A stretch of DNA of 64,000 nucleotides, taken from contig CM076662.1 of the NCBI GenBank assembly GCA_038496675.1, forward strand, positions 19,793,404-19,857,403, read 5' to 3'. The DNA is from Rachycentron canadum (lineage: Eukaryota > Chordata > Actinopteri > Carangiformes > Rachycentridae). Both the position numbers and the translations under genes were made by a program. Below the pieces are notes generated by a model. That model did not search any database. It was not told the DNA's origin and saw only the letters and a program-made list of their open reading frames with translations. This document shows, one piece after another, positions 12,446 to 26,090 of the stretch. Positions within the stretch are counted from its first letter, which is position 1; every line of letters starts with the position of its first letter.

Positions 12446-14327
12446 GTCTGATTGAACAGGTTCTTTTACAATGTGGACGTTTGTTAGCGTTTAGTTACAC
12501 TAACTAATTAACAAACCAACTAATTTCCTGACAGTTTCATCACACGCTCACCCATTGTTCAGCTCTGTTTTTCTCTGTTTTTACCAACATATTGTCATTT
12601 TAACTAAAAAAAAATAAGAAAAAAAAATACGTGATATTATTCGCCTTCTTATTTTTGAGCTGCAGCGTAAAGTGTTATTCAGCTCGTATCTGAACTGATG
12701 CCACTGCTTTCTTTAGAGCAGCCTGTAGTTGGTTCTTATGAAGCAGCATGTAACTGCCGGAGGTTTTCAGGTCTTGACCAGTCGTATCAGAGCAGTCTGA
12801 TAAATTATAACCCCAGCAACCAAACAGCAAAAAAAAAAAAAAAAAAAATTGAATTTCTGTGAAGTGCGATATCAGCACAGAGATAAAAACACTTCAAGCT
12901 CCAGCCAAAGATTAAATTTAGGGCAGGCAGAGAACAAATGTGTGTAATACTGGTCCGGAGCAATGCAGCCTGAAATCCTCTGCTTCCAAACCACCACCAC
13001 CAGCATCTTTGAGAGGAGGCAGTGGTGTGTCTCTTTGGTGTCAAGATCGTAGTTTCTCAGTTTTATGTGTTATCTGGTGTAAATGTTATGATCCTCTCTT
13101 TTTTTTTTTTTATTGCTGTGAGCTTAAAGGGCTCCTGAGCTTTTCTATTCAAGATTTTCAAATTGGAAAAAGTTCTTGGACTAAAGTTTCTATTCCATTA
13201 GATTATATCTGTTCAGAGGAAGATGTGACCAACAAGCTGTGACAGGAGATATTCACCAGCATGTCCTCCATGTCTGAGCAGTGCACTAATTAGGGTGTAT
13301 TTCTGATTTGTACCCCATCTTCCCGCAATCCCACTGCTCTTTGGAGGCTCAATAGCTCAGGCCAAAAGTTCTGTGTGGACACTCGCCTCGATAACTTTAG
13401 TAAAAGGACAGAAACTCTTCTCTTGGTTAGTTAAAGAAATCTGAGAAACTCTTTGTGTTTCCAGCCCCAGGAAAGCTGAGCTGTGACTGTGTGAGAGGCT
13501 GCAGAAGACGGAGAACATCAAATTTGCTGCAGAGAAGTTTTTTGGAAGAGCACTTATCTTCTAATGTCTCCTGAGGGAGGAAGGCTGTAAAGTAAAACTA
13601 AGTAGATGCAATGACTGCAGCTCCTGCTGTGGTTTAGAGTAGGTGTGAAGAGGCTGCACACACACACACAGAAAAAGAGAGAGTGCCTTTGGTCACGCCA
13701 TCCAATTTCTCTCTTTGGAGCCAAAATGTGTGTGTGTGTTATTGCAGAGCCAGCGCAGAAAGGTTTTCTGGTCTCCGTAGACCAGCTGTTACAGTGAAGG
13801 TGTAAAGGGCCTGTCTGGCTGTCTTATGCTGGGAGTGTGATCTTCATAGCTTGGCTGTTCCAGAGGCTGCAGCTTCACTTTAACAATATTTCTCAGATTG
13901 ATCTCCTGTTCTTGTCTGGTCGGCTGTCTAGTAGACCTTCAAGTCAACAGCTGTTTGGTTTATAGATTAGTGAGTAAGGCATCTGAAAAGCCTTTCAGTA
14001 GATGAGTTAAAGTGTATTCACAAAACAGGGTCCCCTTGTGAAGATGTGAGGGCCAGTGTCTTGCTGTTAAAGTGGCAGTTTAAGTTATTTGACATGGGTT
14101 TGTATGAGGCACTTATCCACAGTCAGTGTGCTCCCAGTTTGGAGAAGCAGGCAGAAATATTGACACAGATGCTGAGCAATGTACTGTGGTGGACAGCGAC
14201 AGCAGAAAAAACATATAATCCTGTCATTAGCCTATAATATAAACTAACTCACATGTATAATTTTTACTACAGATTTAGCATCTCTTTAAAAAGCAGACAC
14301 ATTAGTTGATGGTAACCACAGCTGCCC
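12446..14327. other. Intronic DNA with simple repeats
   Basis: It holds a 20-base A run near 12829, a T run near 13098 and short CA/TG runs near 13657 and 13730. No exon or RNA gene is recognised. Confidence 0.45.
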
Positions 14328-14520
14328 CATCCATCCATGCATTATCTATACCACTCATCCGTCAGAGTCACAGGGCGGCTGGAGCCAATCCCAGCCGACA
14401 TTGGGCGAGGGCAGGGTACAACCTGGACAGGTCGCCAGTCTATCGCTGGGCTGACATGTTGGACAGAACCTTCTTGCTGTGAAGTGAAGGTGCTATCCAA
14501 TGCAGCACCGTGCCGCCCGA
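14328..14520 (+). mobile_element. CCATCCAT-headed teleost interspersed repeat, internally deleted
   Basis: It starts ccatccatccatgcattatc, continues cagggcggctggagccaatcccag, acctggacaggtcgccagtc, and jumps to aaccttcttgctgtgaagtg and agcaccgtgccgcccga. The same unit is longer at 27035-27330 and 47643-48166. It resembles the 3' part of a common fish retroelement; family not assigned. Confidence 0.75.
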
Positions 14521-16065
14521 CACAGCTACTCTTAAAAAAAAATTAGAACAAATGCAACTACAGGCAGGTGACAAAACATACATATACTGTACATGCATAT
14601 AATTTGTGTGTGCTTTGAAATTCCTACTTATATCACGTAGCTATTGTCACAGAATCCTGTGGTTGGTCTGTTTTACTTTCACACCACCAACAAATTTTCC
14701 TGGAAGCAGATGGAGACCCAGACCTTTAAAAACAAAGAGGTTAGGGTGTGGGAAAAACCTGATACTGATAGTGTAAGGTGATGTGATAACCTGACAACAT
14801 CTGGTCTTAAATCACCATATAGGTATTATGTTGGTATATTACTCATCTCTCACTGGACTCAAAATTCATTTGAGCAGTGGATTACCCTGAGTTCCTATAA
14901 AAGGACAGAAGGTACACAATGTTGTTCTGGCTGTTCTCATTTGCATAAAAACAGTTTGCACTGGTGCAATGCAGAGTTTGGAGTTTTATGAATCCCTCAT
15001 GTCCACTTCACTGTTTCATTTTTGAAATAAATTAGATCTACCAAGGTGCTTGGATGACATGAATATCCTTGCGCTTTGTATTTTCTTATTGACAGAAAAA
15101 TTATATATATTTTTTGTTTGTTTGTTTGTTTGTTTTCTCCATGGAGACTTTTTGTCTGCTCTTTTCTATTAGGAGACATTTGCAGGCAAATATATTCAAA
15201 TTATTTACTTAATGCAGCTGGTGGGTTAGTAGATATTTTATTATACATATCTCCTCCTGAAGCCATTAGTACGAGTGATGTAGCCTGCAGCATTCCCTCT
15301 AAATCTGCATAAATCTGGTGATAAAATTCTCAGTGAATGTTTTTTTGGGCTTCAGCAGCTTTTGAACTGAGTCTTGTTTCCCAGCAGCTTGTTTCAAGTC
15401 TCTCTCTGTGTTTATGTGAGTTAAACCTGGCAGTTTTAAAGATGAAGAGATTTTTAAATGCCGCCGTGATGTGGCTCGTCACCGTTGTGATCACTTCATT
15501 TGGTTGATGTCTGTCTCCCACTCAGCCACCCACATCACTGCTCAGTGAGATGAGCCTCGATGAGAAGGATGATTGTTCTCTCCTTTTCGAAGGCAGCGGT
15601 ACATTGGTGTTATGCAGAGTACTGTATGCATCGGGATGCATTTGTATGGATATGAGTGTGGGCAGTATTCATGCATGTACAGATTGTTCTGTACGTAATG
15701 AGCTTATTATATTTTTTTTCCTAGTGGGATAATGCTCAAAAAATTGTACAGGAGTGTAAAGAACTGGGGATGAGTAAGGTGCTGAGCTTCTCAGTTGGGT
15801 AGCTGTCAGACAAACATACTGTTTTGTGTCTGTCGAGAGCAGGGCTGTCATAGGAGAGGAGGAGGAGACGCTCTACAGCTCTGGTAGAGCTTCAAACCAT
15901 TGGGAAAACACAAAATAATTGATGCTTATCTTAAATTACCATGGTCACAATAACATTTCATATTTTTGTGGCATTTGTCCTACCCACTCAGTCTTGAAAT
16001 TGGACAGTTTTTGTGTTATGATAGGCCATGATGTGTTTTTTTTTTTTTTTTTTTTTTCAATTTAA
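14521..16065. other. Intronic DNA without recognisable gene
   Basis: A (TTTG)n run lies at 15114-15136 and a T run at about 16036-16057. No domain-bearing ORF is seen. Confidence 0.45.
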
Positions 16066-16465
16066 AGGTTCTTTATGAAAGTTTTGCTATCGCTACAGCG
16101 TTAGTATTAACAGCTGTTCATTTACCAGTCTGGCTGAGAGCTTCAGCGTTGCGTTAATGCGACAAAAGGCTATAACACATCCCCTGAGCAGTGCTACTTC
16201 CTCAGAGGCAGACCGGACGCTTCACTGACTCTGTAATTGAAAATAAAAATGACTAGACGAGGCAACTGGGTCAGGGTTAGCATGCTAACTTAAGTGGAGA
16301 AAAACATTTGATGGAAATAGAAGCAAAACAAAAGTGTTGATTTGAACCGATGAGTAACAGAGAGAGGTTGGATTCTTGAAACAATTCTTCTAGACTGGTT
16401 AGTATAAAGTGCTGTTAATGCTAATGCTGGCTATGTAGCAGCAGCACAACTTACAAATAGCACCT
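16066..16465. mobile_element. TTAA-flanked inverted-repeat element, copy 1 (400 bp)
   Basis: The element is bounded by TTAA on both sides (16062-16065 and 16466-16469). The left end aggttctttatgaaagtttt and the right end (reverse complement AGGTGCTATTTGTAAGTTGT) are imperfect terminal inverted repeats. Inside is the palindrome gttagcatgctaac. A second copy lies at 42915-43289. The TTAA target suggests piggyBac- or Kolobok-type mobilisation; it has no transposase. Confidence 0.72.
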
Positions 16466-16469
16466 TTAA

Positions 16470-19080
16470 TGATGCAAAAATATCTGAAACAGCTTTCAGA
16501 ACATCATGCTCCAACATGTTTACATGTGTAAATGACTAGTGAAATTACTAGTATCCAATAACACTTTCTCATCTGCTGCAAATGTGTTTAACTACCTGAG
16601 AGAAAGAATAAAACATTGGCAGACAAAGAGACATAAACTGTGGTCTCCAGTTTTGAAGTTATACACAGAATAAAACCAACTGTCTACTCTAACTCAACTT
16701 CCTACCTAAAACTTTTTGTGGTGTATAACACGGTTCTGACTTTGCTACTTTGCACACCCACGAGAGGTTGATAACTGTAATCTTCCTCATCCGCTTTGGA
16801 CTCTCTCCATTCAGGAAATCTGCCTCGATTCAAAGGACATGACCTGGTCTCATTTGCTGTACTTATCGGAACAACTTATTTTTGCTGCTATTTAACCTAA
16901 TTATAGCTGTAAACTTCGCTTCATCTCAATGTTTCAGCAAAACAGAACTGTTAGACTGCATGAAGTACAGCTACAGTTGATTTTTCTCCAAGAATATTGA
17001 GTTAAAGGTTTGTATATAATTGATTAAGATTAGTGTGTTAATGTGATTAATGTGTTAATTAGGATGTACAAAAAATACAGGCAGCAACATTAATGCACAC
17101 AATGCCAAGCCTTTCTATTCGAAGCATTTTGCACTGTCTCCTGCAGTGGATGAGTGTTAAATGCTGAGCTTTTAAACATTTACAAAATTTGGTTCGAATA
17201 TGAGACTTGATGATGAATTGTTATTATTTGTTTGTTGACTCAACTTTTGCAACTTTTCATTCTATAATATCTCCTACGACTGTGAGAAAATCAACTGTGC
17301 TATTGAGCAAATAAACTAAACTCAGACATTTCCCCGTGTTCTATGTTAATGCTTTCTTTCTATGTGTAAAAGCAGGGAGATGTGGGCTTGGACCCCTTTG
17401 GGTCAAACTGGAGGTAGAATTTGTGCAGATTATTAAAATGAACATTGATGTTTTCTGCTTGAGGATGATTGTTAGTGCTCTGGAGCAAAAGGAGCCTCAT
17501 TATCCCTCTGGCTGCGATGTGCTCTGAATGGGGAAATAAGTCGGCTCGGCTCCCACTGAGAAGCACTGAACTCTGGGTCTGTGGGGCTTATAGAGCTCTG
17601 AAGTGCAGGACCTCCTGTTCGCTGCCGTTTGTTGAGGTGATGGATGGGGCTCATCAGTATTCAGGGTCTCCAGTGCGGACACTTTGTTTTTTCAGCATAA
17701 CAGTAAAGAAGTGGACAATGCAGGTGAATGAGCTGTGGCCTCCCTCCCTGTCTCTGATATTAGTCTGCCATGTCAGCCATGATTAAATATATTTGACAGT
17801 GCAGTTTTTTTTAATGCTGCCACATTTGTCACTGTGTTGATGGATGTATTGCCCAGAGGGTGATGGATGGGTGTCCATGAGGATATTTGCTTGGAATGAA
17901 AAGATATTTCTTATCATTCAGATATCAGCATAATAGTTTGTTCAACTTTCCTTCTTTTATTGTTATACCTGAGGTGGAAAACCTCTTTTTTGTGGGCCAG
18001 TATTAAACCAGTTAATGCAGTTATACTGTGCCACAGTAGAAATAAAATGGCAGAGTCACTCTTTTCTATTAAAGATCGGAAAATCACATCTTAACTCATC
18101 TCTTCCCAGAATAACATCTGCTTTTCATGAATGTTCTGCTCCTGTCTTGAAGTAAAAAGTGTTTTCAGTTATTGAGAAATTGCAGAGGTCTATTCTCCTG
18201 TTGACCTGGGGCCTAAAATGTAAAAGCCAGGAGAAAACAGTTTTTTAAGTGGATTTACCCTCGATCAGACATTGAGGCTGACAGGAAGAGAAAAGAGGTG
18301 CGTTTGTTTCCGAGCAGAGGAAGCTGCAGTAGTTTAATATTCAGGAACGCTCTCTCAGCCAGGGTCAGTGTTGAGGTTCAGTGGCTGCAGAGTCCAACAG
18401 GTATTCAACATTTAGCTCCATTTTCCTCTGAGCTGTCTGTGTTTGTGCTCTGCTGGTCACATCGACAGCGACGTCCACTCTTAAATGCCAAACCTCCGCT
18501 GAGGAAAACCAGCCCAGTATTTTTAATCTGCAAGTTCTTTCTCTCTCTCTCTCTGAGTCGAGTGTTACCTCAGTGAGGTTGTGCTCTCACCACACATTAT
18601 CTCCTCAGGGATTACAGCACTCAGCGCTGGAGCGCCGTACCTCTCATTTCACCTCTTCAGACGACTGTAATTCACCAGCTTTTCACGCTGAGGACTCCCC
18701 CACCACCCACAGTAACAAGTGTCGGTCAGGCCAAAGCCTGCAATGATAAAGATTAACAGGAGTTTCAGAGGGCCAAAGAGCTGGAGGCCTTCTGATGATT
18801 GTCAAGTGGCTACACTGCATTTAAAGCAGCGACATTAAATATGTATGAAGCTCAAACCACTCTGTTAACTAATGATGGAATCGTTAGTTTGACTATAAAG
18901 TGCATCAGGATGCTTAATGATAACTGCTGTGAGAAGCTGTAAACTGAGTCCATTCTGATGTTAACAAGCAGCTGGACTAAATATCAATAGATTTTAAAAC
19001 TCTCCATATGCGTAGTTATATTTCTTAAACCTGCAATCATCTCTTTTCCAACAACTAATCTATTATTATCTTATTGAATC
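16470..19080. other. Intronic DNA without recognisable gene
   Basis: It looks mostly single-copy. ORFs near 17336-17786 and 18298-18576 were inspected and show no known domain and no splice context fitting the CNTNAP gene. Confidence 0.45.
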
Positions 19081-19119
19081 GTATCTAATTTTATCTTATT
19101 TATATACTATAATTTATTT

Positions 19120-19570
19120 ATTGGTTTATTTAACAGTGACAGTGCACATTAATAAACATTACTATAAATGCCCACCGGCTGAAGAAAATATTTTTCATCT
19201 GTGGTCCCTGGACAGATGTTACAAAGTCACCCTAACAACAAATTACAAGAACATGACTCTCTGAGGTCATAAGTATGCATGACCTCTTTCATGTTACACG
19301 CAGACATGCAGTCCATCATTAATATACAAATACTGACAATAGAAGTTTGAATATTTGTAGGAGCTCACACCCCAAGTCTGATTCTGTTTGTGGCCAGAAG
19401 GTTTTAGCAGTAACTGTCCAATCTCTTTGCATTCACTAATTGCCTCCTGTAGTGTTCGTTGCCACTCCTCTGTTGGATTTAAAAAAGCGTAACCATACAG
19501 AAGGGATTTACAGCCCTGTAGGGTAATTTCACATAACGGAGAACAGTGGTTGCACAGCAGTGGTGGCTTT
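19120..19570 (+). repeat. Likely interspersed repeat (tttatttaacagtgacagtg cac)
   Basis: ttggtttatttaacagtgac, cattaataaacattac and catctgtggtccctggacag resemble an abundant percomorph repeat I have seen as pattern but cannot name. No TIR or box structure is evident. Confidence 0.4.
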
Positions 19571-22500
19571 TATTTATTCTTCAGTGTTCTTTATTATAAC
19601 CTATGCAGCGTGACAGATCTTCTCAACTGATCCCTTTCACTCCTCCTTGTTTGGTCAACGCTTATGTCATTTCAAATGAAACTGCAAGACCTGTACAGGT
19701 AAAATACACATGTATTAAATATGTGGGTAATGTGGGTAAATACACATGTATTACCACAGGCAACTACAGGTGTTGTCATTCAGGGGTTTATCACCAGTGA
19801 GCCTCACACACAAGATGTTTATCTTTAAAGGTGCGTAGATGTGTAGTCAGTTATTACCACATCAATAGTGAGACATTAGCAAAAGAACAAACTTATTTTT
19901 AGGGCAGATTGCCACCTCCACAATGTATTTAATTGCCTCTACATTTGGCAGGAAACCAGCTGAGACTTTTACAGTTCTTTGAACATTGTAATTATACCAA
20001 GATATCACAGATCAGCTAGTGAAGCCATGTTAATGATTAAATGAAAAATGGTTCAATTTTAATTTCATGCTGGTTACTTTAATCGAGGATAAATAACGAT
20101 GTTGCTGAGGAATCTGTCTCATCAGCTTGTTAAAGATCCAGGTTGAAATGCTGGAAATCTTCGTCTTTAAAAAAGTGAAGTCATCAGGCTGTGGCGGAGA
20201 CTAAGAGGCAGATGAAGACCTTGTGTAGTTGAGGTGAAGTACAGTAATGTTGACAGAGTAATCGAAGCTAAAGCCTTGTTGCCAGAGCTGTGGGCCAGGA
20301 TCGGACCGCAGTGTGAATCATAGTAATAGGCTCTTGTCTCAGTGGTGGAGAACAACATCCATTAGCAGAGAGGCTTCAGATGGAGGCAGCGTTAGTTTGA
20401 CTGTAGCTCACAGTCTGGAGCTCCAGAGGAAAACGATGAATATTTATCGAGCCGATGTTAGTGTATATTCTATATGAGATATAATTACACTGTTCAGCCC
20501 TCAGAACATCTCATAAAACAAACATCAATTTCTACTGTTTTTATTGTTTGGTGTATTTTCTAAGTTCAATGTAAATTTAACAAAAGCAGCTAGAGTCACA
20601 TTATTGCCATGATTTATGCCATATGGGTATATTCATGATTTCTTGGGGGAAACACCAATTAAAACAAGCTAAATGACTGTTAATTATTGTAGCGTGTACG
20701 ATAAATAATGGGTTTTTTTTGCAGTCGATCATCCATAAACCATTAAGTGTGTTAACATGCCGGTTTCCTCTGACAACGCCGATCCCTCGCCATCAGTATC
20801 CAACCTGCAATGAGCCAGTCAGGACGCCATTCATCCCCACAACATGACATGATTACAACATTCATTTATCCATCTAGACAGAATTACACCTTTCACTCAT
20901 CTGACTGCACATTATTACACTGTTCATTCATCTAATATGGTGCTATTACAGCTGAAAGACCTGTTTCCACCGTGGGGAACATTAAGCTTCGTTCTCAGTG
21001 ATTAGACTCTGCTCTGCAACTCATGAGACTCAAAAACAGGTTTTTGTTATTAGTGTTAGAAAACCGCAGCCTTTGCTCTCAAAAACTATAAAAACCTGAC
21101 TGAGTGAATTCTGAAACTTTGCTCCTGAAAAGCTTGGATCATTTGGAGACAGAGGACTTTCATCTTGCAGCATCAGAGAGCTCCCGCCCTGCTGTTTTTA
21201 CCAATTCAATAGTTTTTCACTTTGACTAAGAGATAGGGAATAATCCATCTCCTGCTGCGGCAGATATTGTGATATCCTCAGTGTGGTTTTTATTGTTGAT
21301 CTCTGCTCTCTCGGCCACTTAGTTCTGGAGAAGAGTTTGGATGCTTCGCTCCAACTGTTTTTTTGATTTATGATTTTCTCACATGCTGAGAGAAGAGATG
21401 TTCCCGTATCAACCTGCTGTTGTGAACTTACTTAATGCTCAATGAGAGACTGGAATGTAAAGTCAAAGGCCGGTTTTCACTTAGCGGACCTGCAGCTCAA
21501 AGATAAAAATGCACTTCCATTTTTCTCTCAGCCACTCAGAGATGTTTCCTGAGGCTAAATGATGTGATGCGCCTGCCCAATAACGACAGTCTATTCTGTT
21601 TCTCTGACCTTCTAAGTCCTGTGTCACTCAGAGGAAGTGCTGTATTACTATCCAACTATTTAAATGAAATAGCTTCTTTCCCTCTGAATGGATGTTGATG
21701 TGAGGTTATTTCTGGATACAAAGGTGTGTGTGTTATCAAATGTAGGATCATTTGCTTTAAATCTCAAACCAAGTAGTTTCTTATTTGACCGTCTGACAGT
21801 CTGCAACTGCAGGAAAGGCTGAATATACTGGTGATCTGAGGCCCATTTAATGATAAATGATCTGAAGCTGAAATGATGAGCTGATTGAGAAAGAGAAAAA
21901 AATAAAGGCAACTATTTAGATGGCTGATGGTGATTGGCATCAATAACTTTGGCCAATGTTGCAAAAAGAATTACACATTTTAAATGGCTTTACAGCTCAT
22001 CTTGACATTTACAGTAGTAAACTGAACACCCTTGGGTTTTGATCTTGGATTCTGCAGAGTTGTGATTGGCACTTCATTTCTTTTTGGGTTCACTTTCATT
22101 TGAATTCATTTCAAAAACTTATCTGTAGATTAGTCTGATTCACCGGCTGAAGGCTGAAGGTATAAGTCTGCCATTGGGCGCCTATTCCAGGCAGCATTCT
22201 CTGCCCGTTACCGTTTTCAAAATCCCCTTCGTTACAGGAAACAACAATCTCCTCTGAGGCAGCAACCCACAGGCTGAAAACGCCAAGTTTTGATAAAGAT
22301 TTGGATCGCGCAGTCACACAGTCGATATACATCTTGGGGCCTTTGCTTTGCAGGGAGTCAGCCATTTAAATGATCCAGCAAATGTTCCACCAAAAAAAAA
22401 AAAAAAAAAAAAATCCTGGTCTCAGCACCGCCAAAAATGATTGTGATTGGTTTAAAGAAATACAAACAAGCCAGAGTGTTTTGGCTATAAAGACCATCTG

Positions 22501-22913
22501 CAAATTAATCAGTAATGAAAATAAAGTATTGTTGCTGTGGCAGTATAATGTGGTTTAATTTTGGTGTTTAGAATCACTGATGTTTTGCATTGTATAATAA
22601 AGCTTGATTAAAGCTTTTCAACAGCTAAAACGTTTTAAGACTCAAGCCTAAACTGAAATAATCCTATGATCCTTTAAAAGAAGAGCTATAAACATAAGAC
22701 TGATGATTCAACTTTCAACAGAATATACCTAAATTTTTCCCCTGTCAAATGTTGGTAAAGAAGAGTGGTAAAGAAACAGTCAAAGCCACGGAGCCTTGAC
22801 AACAGACCTTTCAAATCAAAATATGTGACAGAGAAAATATTCAATTTTCAGATGACACACATACAGTTGTTTTAAAGACTAACTAAGTGTGATTATCTTT
22901 CTGCCTCTCACAG
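19571..22913. other. Intronic DNA leading to exon 2
   Basis: No gene is recognised. 22110-22370 has a higher GC content than its surroundings and an 84-codon minus-strand ORF with no family resemblance; it may be a repeat. A 23-base A run lies near 22391. The polypyrimidine tract and acceptor of exon 2 are at 22896-22913. Confidence 0.45.
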
Positions 22914-23024
22914 AGGTGTGTGACAGCGCACTGGTGTCCAATCTGCCGCCATCGTCCTTCAGGAGCTCCTCCCAGCTGTCCAGCAGCCACGCACCAGGCT
23001 TTGCCAAACTCAACAGGAGAGAAG
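22914..23024 (+). CDS. cntnap4: CNTNAP exon 2: start of discoidin (F5/8C) domain
   Basis: The acceptor tctcacag ends at 22913 and the donor gtgagg begins at 23025. The exon is 111 bp, starts with the last two bases of a codon and ends after one base of a glycine codon. It reads VCDSALVSNLPPSSF, then LSSSHAPGFAKLNRRE. The cysteine in VCD is the family's first conserved cysteine and should form a disulphide with the YGC cysteine of exon 4. The segment resembles CNTNAP3/4 (SELSSSHGPGF.RLNRRDG) more than CNTNAP2 or CNTNAP5. Acceptor use two bases downstream, at the next AG, would change only the preceding residue and the phase. The preceding signal-peptide exon was not found in 1-22913. Confidence 0.93.
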
Positions 23025-25759
23025 GTGAGGAAGGGTTCCCATTGTTGAATTTGACTCATTGAGTGTGTTGTGTTATGTTGTACCAGGATAATATTATACA
23101 GCTGGTCAGACTGGATATATAATGAAGGAGACATCGTACTATTAGGCCCTGGAATAATGTTTGTGGTGCTCCTGTTTTCCTGAGAGGAGCTGTTTCTTTA
23201 CTTCGGTGAATTGTAAGGTTTACATGAGTCTGATAGTCAGTGGAGAGGAAGCAGAGCCAAATCTCTCCTCTGTCACTGAGGAGCTGCTTTTTGCCTGTGG
23301 ATCTCAGGGGGGACAAGACTTTGTTCGAGCTCAGAACACAAAACAAAAAAAAAAAAAAACTGGAAAGTTTTTAGTACAGTCACAAAGACTTACAGGTAAC
23401 TCTCAGTTGACTTTTTTAGAGGCAGACAGAGGAACAGAATAATCTCTGAGAGGCAAAACAATCTAAGAGAGAACCAGAAATGGCTTCTTTATTCTCTATA
23501 GTCTTTGTTTGTGTTGAGGGTTTAAATGTGAAAGGTGTTTGTTCGTCCAGCATGAAAACCCAGCAGGGAGTCCTGTGCTGGATGCTGACGTGACTGATGC
23601 TTTGACAAAATGAAGATCATGGTTTGTTGTGGAGCTTTCTGCAGGGAACAGGCTCTGCTGCTTTATCCTGACATCAAAGCCCAGAATCAGCTGGGAGGGT
23701 GAGACGGGTTTAATCTGGATCTGAATAATTTTCACCACCTGGGAAACTAAAGGAAGCTGAACCTGCAGAACACTGTAGTCCTGAGTTTGCTGCTTGAGAC
23801 TTTAAATACAGTCTCTTTGCTGCTAAATGCTTCCAGTCCTCTGTTTGCTGAGCTGACTTTGTAGTAACAGAGGACTGATGAGACTCTTTACTGAGGCAAT
23901 AATACAAAATGAAACTCTCCAAAGTCTGAAGTGTAGAGGAATAACCAGATTTACTGTCAGCACTAAAAAGTGAAGGGGTCAGAAGTTTCAGTGATACTGC
24001 ATATCAGGAGAAGAACACAATTTCATTGGCATATTTTACCAAATGAGAGTTGGAGGCATGAATGACTGGGCTCTGGTTTCCTTGGAATTTGATATGGCTT
24101 ATCGACTGAGTCCAGCGGAGCAGGATAGGCAGCTGGGCTGGGTGGTGGAGCAGTGGGACAGGGACAGGGCTGGTCGTGGTCCTGGTACTCCGAGAAGGCG
24201 ATCGTAGAGAATCTGAGATGCAAAAATCAGCGTTAGAAAACCTCAGGATTTACAAAGCCAACAGACTAACAAGATACCCAAGAGGTTCAGGAAACACACA
24301 GCTGACTAAACAATCTAGCAGCATCTGGGTGGATGAGCCAGTGTTTTAAGCTGTTGAGCAAGTGATAAAGAGAGAGATACTGGAAGAGACAGACTGGGAA
24401 CAAACAAGGCACAACCGAAACCCTAACGCAAACAGGAAATGGCAACTGAACAGATGAGACGTGACATCAATGTGACAAATACAAGAAAATCCATCATGAA
24501 AGTGTTCATCATCAGTCACCTCAGTAGACCAGAGTGCTGTGCAGCCATATAATATTTGGCATCTTGAGGAAGTACCTTTCTGCTACCGGGCTCTTTGTGC
24601 AAATAAATACATATAACAAAGGGTGTCAGCAGTCAGTCATACAGGTTCCATAGGGTTGGTTTAAATGGACTCAGTTGAAAAGGGGTAAATACAGTAGAAG
24701 GAGAGAGTAGGCAGGACAATAATATTAACTAGAAGCTTCATAGATTGTTAGCACATGAAAAATTACACAAATATTAACATGTGATGCATCTACTGATAAA
24801 TTAGACTTTGGGATATGCAGAGGGGTTGATGCTGAAGAATTAATAATGTATTCACTATCAAGGACCACACCATCAATGGGGTATATTTTAATGATTTATT
24901 GAAAGATGTTGTTCTTGTGGTTTCCTGTTTAAATTTTTCCAGATGCAGTGTAAGGAGACTTCGTGGAGAATCTGTCTTGGCAAACCCTCTCAAGGTCCTA
25001 TGAGAGTGGGAAGAGGAGGAAAACTGGAAAAGAGGGTGGGGGGAGGGATGTGGAATACCAGAGTGAAAGACAGTAGAGTGTTAGATTGGTATTTAACTAA
25101 CTGGAATACTATAGACAACATATTGTCAGTATATTACTGCAAGATATTTTAGCTTGAATTTTGCGTCATCAGCACATAATGTGACTTAACAGTCACTACG
25201 CAACTGCCGTAACATTCATATTTTCTCCCTATCTAGCTCTAGTATGTAGTGTGTAGATTAGGAAAGCTGTGTGTGTGTCTCATTTCCTCCTTAGCAACAT
25301 TCATAGTGCAGGATCCCAACTGCTTGCTGAGGAAATCGATGAATAAATGAATGTCTCCATCTCATTTCCATCTCCTGCTGCTGCTGCTAACACTCTGCCT
25401 CGTCCTGTTGTTCTCTGAGGAGCAGCTTCGCTCTCAATTCATTTACCCGCTAAGTGAACAGAGATTATCAGAGTCTGGGAATACCACCGACACAGCACCT
25501 TTACAAGGGATAAAATCAGACAATCTCACAGCTGGAATCTATAACTTTACAAATGTTCAGACCTTGTTGTTATTGATATCTGCTGAGAATCGTCCGGGTA
25601 CGGTGCACATTTACATATTATTTGCAATACATGGGTGTACCAATATATTATAGTACCACAGTTCATGATAGAAAACGTGATATGATATGTGCAGAATCTG
25701 TAGCTGGAAATTTGAGCTCAATTTTCCTCCCAAATAAGTTATTAATATTTTGTATGGTG
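23025..25759. other. Intron 2, first part: no recognisable gene
   Basis: ORFs around 23056-23922 and 24023-24223 are not protein-like. A leucine-rich ORF starting at 25351 looks like a signal peptide but lies downstream of exon 2 (see findings). Confidence 0.45.
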
Positions 25760-26090
25760 GTGGCAGATGACAAGTTGTAGAATCACCAGGGTTATTACAG
25801 TTCATCCTCAGGGGGGCATGAATGTTTGACATGTGTGACTATCCACACCTTTCATTAAAAACTGCAAATGCTAAACACCATGCTTGCACAAGAAGGGAAG
25901 GATCTTTAAATCTTTAGGGTTTATCATCCATGCATGTCTGTGCAAAGTTAGGATGCTAATTTGGCCACTGAGTGTTGAGACATTTCAGTAGATGGGTAAA
26001 TCGATGGGACCATGAATGTCTGTACATAATTTCATAAGACCATCAAGTAGTTGAGACATTTCCGTTCGGACCTTAAAGGTCCATCGACAC
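25760..26090 (+). repeat. Dispersed repeat, 'gtcaatccatgcaat' family, copy 2
   Basis: ggttattacagttcatcctc aggggggcatgaatgt followed later by ccatgaatgtctgtacataat ttcataagaccatcaagtag ttgagacattt corresponds to the repeat at 2045-2230 and 57095-57275. Confidence 0.5.

Noticed and set aside
22111..22365. 84-codon minus-strand ORF in slightly GC-rich DNA
   Set aside because: No family resemblance; isolated, with no splice or promoter context.
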